Below, in pieces: positions 61,707 through 64,000 of a stretch of DNA of 64,000 nucleotides. The position numbers were made by a program, and so were the translations under genes. The notes beneath the pieces were generated by a model, which saw only the letters and a program-made list of their open reading frames with translations, was not told where the DNA came from and searched no databases. The stretch's first letter is position 1, and each line of letters opens with the position of its first letter. Where the stretch lies: assembly GCA_014529385.2 (NCBI GenBank), contig CM043970.1, positions 60,827,523 to 60,891,522 on the forward strand. The letters are read 5' to 3'. This DNA is from Adiantum capillus-veneris. Its lineage: Eukaryota; Streptophyta; Polypodiopsida; Polypodiales; Pteridaceae.

Positions 61707-64000
61707 ATGAACCTACGCTCTGGACGAGTGTTAGAGTACGAGCATATTGGTAGTGCCTCCATTTACGTGGGCACCCATTATTCCTCCACCCTAGGTTCTG
61801 GACCTTCGGCCGGGACTCAAGGTAGCGCGACCCAAGATCCTCATATCGCGTCTAGTGATTCTTCCTCTGACTACGAAGTCATGGAGGGGTATCCTACACC
61901 AAACCCTGATAGTTCAAGTCAAGACATGCATGCCATGGGCCCACGGCCGGGGTCCAGCGTGTTTAAACGCTTAAAAGAGACCCTTAGTAGAGCTACTCGC
62001 TCCGAACATGCGGTTAATGAAATAAATGAAGGGAGTGGGGAAGTAAATTCGTCATTCATGCCTAAAATGGACCCTATGCTTCTTGAGAGTGTGCATGTGA
62101 ATGTTCCATCCACTGCACCTCTTGATCCTTTAGGACTATCTCCCTCTGAGGTTTTACTACCCGATGGTAGGAGTCTTGCCGAAGTGCAAGAGATCGAACG
62201 CTATATGCAAGCAACAAGGGAGAGGGAAATTGAGAACCTACGAGGGCTAGAACAAAGTCGAGCCCTGAAAGCAAAGGCTCCTATGACAACAATCATGCCA
62301 GCCGAGCAACCGAGTTCTCCCAAGGTAGCAGTCACGGAGGGGCAAGCTATGGGGAGCAATAATGCTTCCACTTCAAGGGAAACCTCCAGCACGCCAGGCC
62401 TAGATGGGATATTCCTAAACGAAAATTGGGAGTATGACCTACAAGCAGAAGCTTTAACTGATCGGTACACAGGACACACCTATCATGTGGGTTGGTTAGA
62501 TGTTCTACAATCCACATCGGGTGCTACTAGCATAGATGAGCAACAACAGAAAGTTTGTGATGTCCTCCATAGGATTGTCGAGTTAGAAAGACAAAACACA
62601 GGGATCAACATGCCTTCAACAGGCCTAATGAGATTCTTGGATACGGGAAAGGCCAACCAACCAACCCTGTCACAAATGGAGACTCCCTCAGTGAGCCCCA
62701 TTGATCCTCCATATGTTGTTTCGCCAGGAGCCTCAGTACAATCTGAGCCCACAAGTGGTAGCTTTACCTTCCCAGATCTAGCTCATCTTTCTCTTAATGA
62801 CACTACGGCTACCATGCATATCCCAATGGTGAGCATGACAAGAAGTACACCATGGAGTTCATTTGTTAACACTGCGCCGATGCCTAGTAGCACAGTGCCC
62901 CCAACTATACCTACATGTATGTATCAATCATGTGCACCTGTCGTACCTCAGCCTCAGGTAGCTCCTACACCTCCGATTATTCCAAGAGCTTACAATCCAA
63001 AATGGAATTATCCAAGATCTTATACAAGTGGAGCCATGCCATTTAATAATAACATGCCATATCAGGCACCCCCTATGCCTAGGGCCACGCATGTAAACTT
63101 TGGACCACCGTCTGGTACACCACCATACGAAATTTGGGACCCAAGAGCCGCGCGTATGCCAAGGCCAAGGCCAACTCCCATCTCACATGTGGTTCCAGGA
63201 GCACATACACCCATTATACCTGCTCAAATAGGAGATTTGGCAGCATTTGCTCAAACTATCGGTCGCTTTATTGCGGAAAACATGCGTAGTGCACCTGATA
63301 GAGAGCCTAGGAGCAAGGCAGTTCAAGTAGCTAATTAAGCTCACACATAAATTCAGTGGAGACGGAGATGTTAGAAAGCATATGGAAGTCTTTGAACATG
63401 TGTGCGATTCCTTGGAAGAGCACAATGAGCTACATAAGTGTAAGGCTTTGAGTTTGACCCTAAGCGGAAAGGCTGGAGATTGGTATAGAACCTTAAGAGT
63501 AGAAGAGAAAACGATCTACTCTACTCTTAGGAGACTGTTCTTAAAAGAATACATACGAGAGGGAGTACTTTGGGGTGTAGCCTCTCAGCTCCAGAAAGCC
63601 CAACGAGAAGAAGGTGAATCCGTGAGAGACTTCATTAGTCGCCTAAAGAATTTGAATTCTCGATGCAATCCAAACGAGCGATTCAACAACAACCAATTGC
63701 TCGATAGATTCATTAGGGGACAACGACATGAAAGTATCTATAATGGCCTAGTCATTAGAGGTATCACTACTTGGGAAGCAGTCACCATGAATGCAATCCA
63801 ATTGGAGGATAATTTAATGATTGCAGGAGAAAGAGTGTTTGCCGAGCCGAAGTCGAGTAGCTCGCAAGCATCAGGGCATGAGCCAATGAAGATAAAGCCT
63901 ATCGTGAAAGAGCAAACTATATCTGAGATGACTTTGGCAGATCTCACAAAGGCCATCCAAGAAAGCCTTAGGGGTAATCGTGCTCCACAAAACACTCATA
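61707..64000 (+). pseudogene. gag: Gag of element A' (frameshifted, incomplete at window end)
   Basis: ATG 61,707 (MNLRSGRVLEYEH) corresponds to ATG 6,539 of element A; an in-frame ATG at 61,656 also exists. The N-terminal region contains a charged helical segment (ATREREIENLRGLEQS) and a Pro/Tyr-rich part absent from element A. After KAVQVAN the frame ends at TAA (63,336), because four extra bases stand where element A reads continuously. From 63,337 the next frame resumes KLTHKFSGDGDVRKHMEVF, KAGDWYRTL, SVRDFISRLKNLNSRC and LLDRFIRGQR, the Retrotrans_gag core, and stays open to the window end. Confidence 0.85.

Larger units (their letters stand above)
60043..64000 (+). mobile_element. Element A': second copy of the element A family, 5' part
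   Basis: LTR 60,043-60,629, Asp-type primer site, leader and gag in the same order as element A, running off the window end. It is inserted in the LINE copy 4 tail. Sequence differs from element A at many positions and gag is broken, so this copy is older. Whether it carries pol cannot be seen. Confidence 0.9.

Noticed and set aside
1-64000. CRISPR array, bacterial operons or phage modules
   Set aside because: No regularly spaced identical repeats with unique spacers, no ribosome-binding-site-led gene clusters; all coherent coding sequence belongs to eukaryotic retroelements or a hAT relic.

Overview
The window looks like intergenic DNA from a large-genome land plant. The retrotransposon families are typical of plants: Ty3/gypsy chromovirus, Ty3/gypsy with an Asp-type primer site, Ty1/copia and an L1-like LINE. 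There are plant initiator-Met and Asp-type primer-binding sites, a hAT transposase fragment, many long microsatellites, and no compact gene clusters. A fern or another large-genome lineage is possible, but the sequence does not settle this. I see no intact ordinary host gene, no rRNA or tRNA gene and no CRISPR array. Almost everything recognisable is transposable-element DNA, in layers of different age.

Layout. 1-3.5 kb: mostly featureless, with a degenerate tandem repeat and a minus-strand LINE scrap. 3.5-5.0 kb and 13.9-15.2 kb: two halves of one broken host-like reading frame, part of it resembling a GTD-binding (zein-binding) coiled coil. It is split by element A (5,045-13,934), a non-autonomous Ty3-type element with LTRs, primer site, polypurine tract, perfect target duplication, gag, protease and an unrecognised third ORF, but no reverse transcriptase or integrase. 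15.6-22.7 kb: element B, a decayed autonomous Ty3/gypsy element whose frame is broken by six stop codons and one frameshift. 22.7-28.1 kb: anonymous DNA with microsatellites and a minus-strand copia gag relic. 28.1-38.1 kb: a nearly full-length but broken LINE. A solo LTR (E, 31,546-37,133) sits inside it, and inside that lies a second TSD-flanked element (F, 31,794-36,076) that carries a hAT transposase fragment and an unknown ORF. 39.1-43.5 kb: element C, a minus-strand non-autonomous LTR element without a polymerase. 44.3-46.9 kb: ruins of a Ty1/copia element. 46.9-58.6 kb: two further LINE pieces, the second split by a solo LTR of family F, which is itself split by a young, apparently intact chromovirus (49,347-58,248; single 1,649-codon Gag-Pol with chromodomain). 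59.7-60.0 kb: another LINE tail. 60.0 kb to the end: the 5' half of a second, older copy of element A (A').

Relative order is readable from the nesting. The LINEs are older than E and F, and F is older than the chromovirus. Element A is younger than the host-like frame it splits. The chromovirus LTRs differ at only four places by my reading, so it is the most recent arrival and the only element here likely to encode a complete machinery. Element A has intact-looking gag and protease frames but would need polymerase and integrase from elsewhere.
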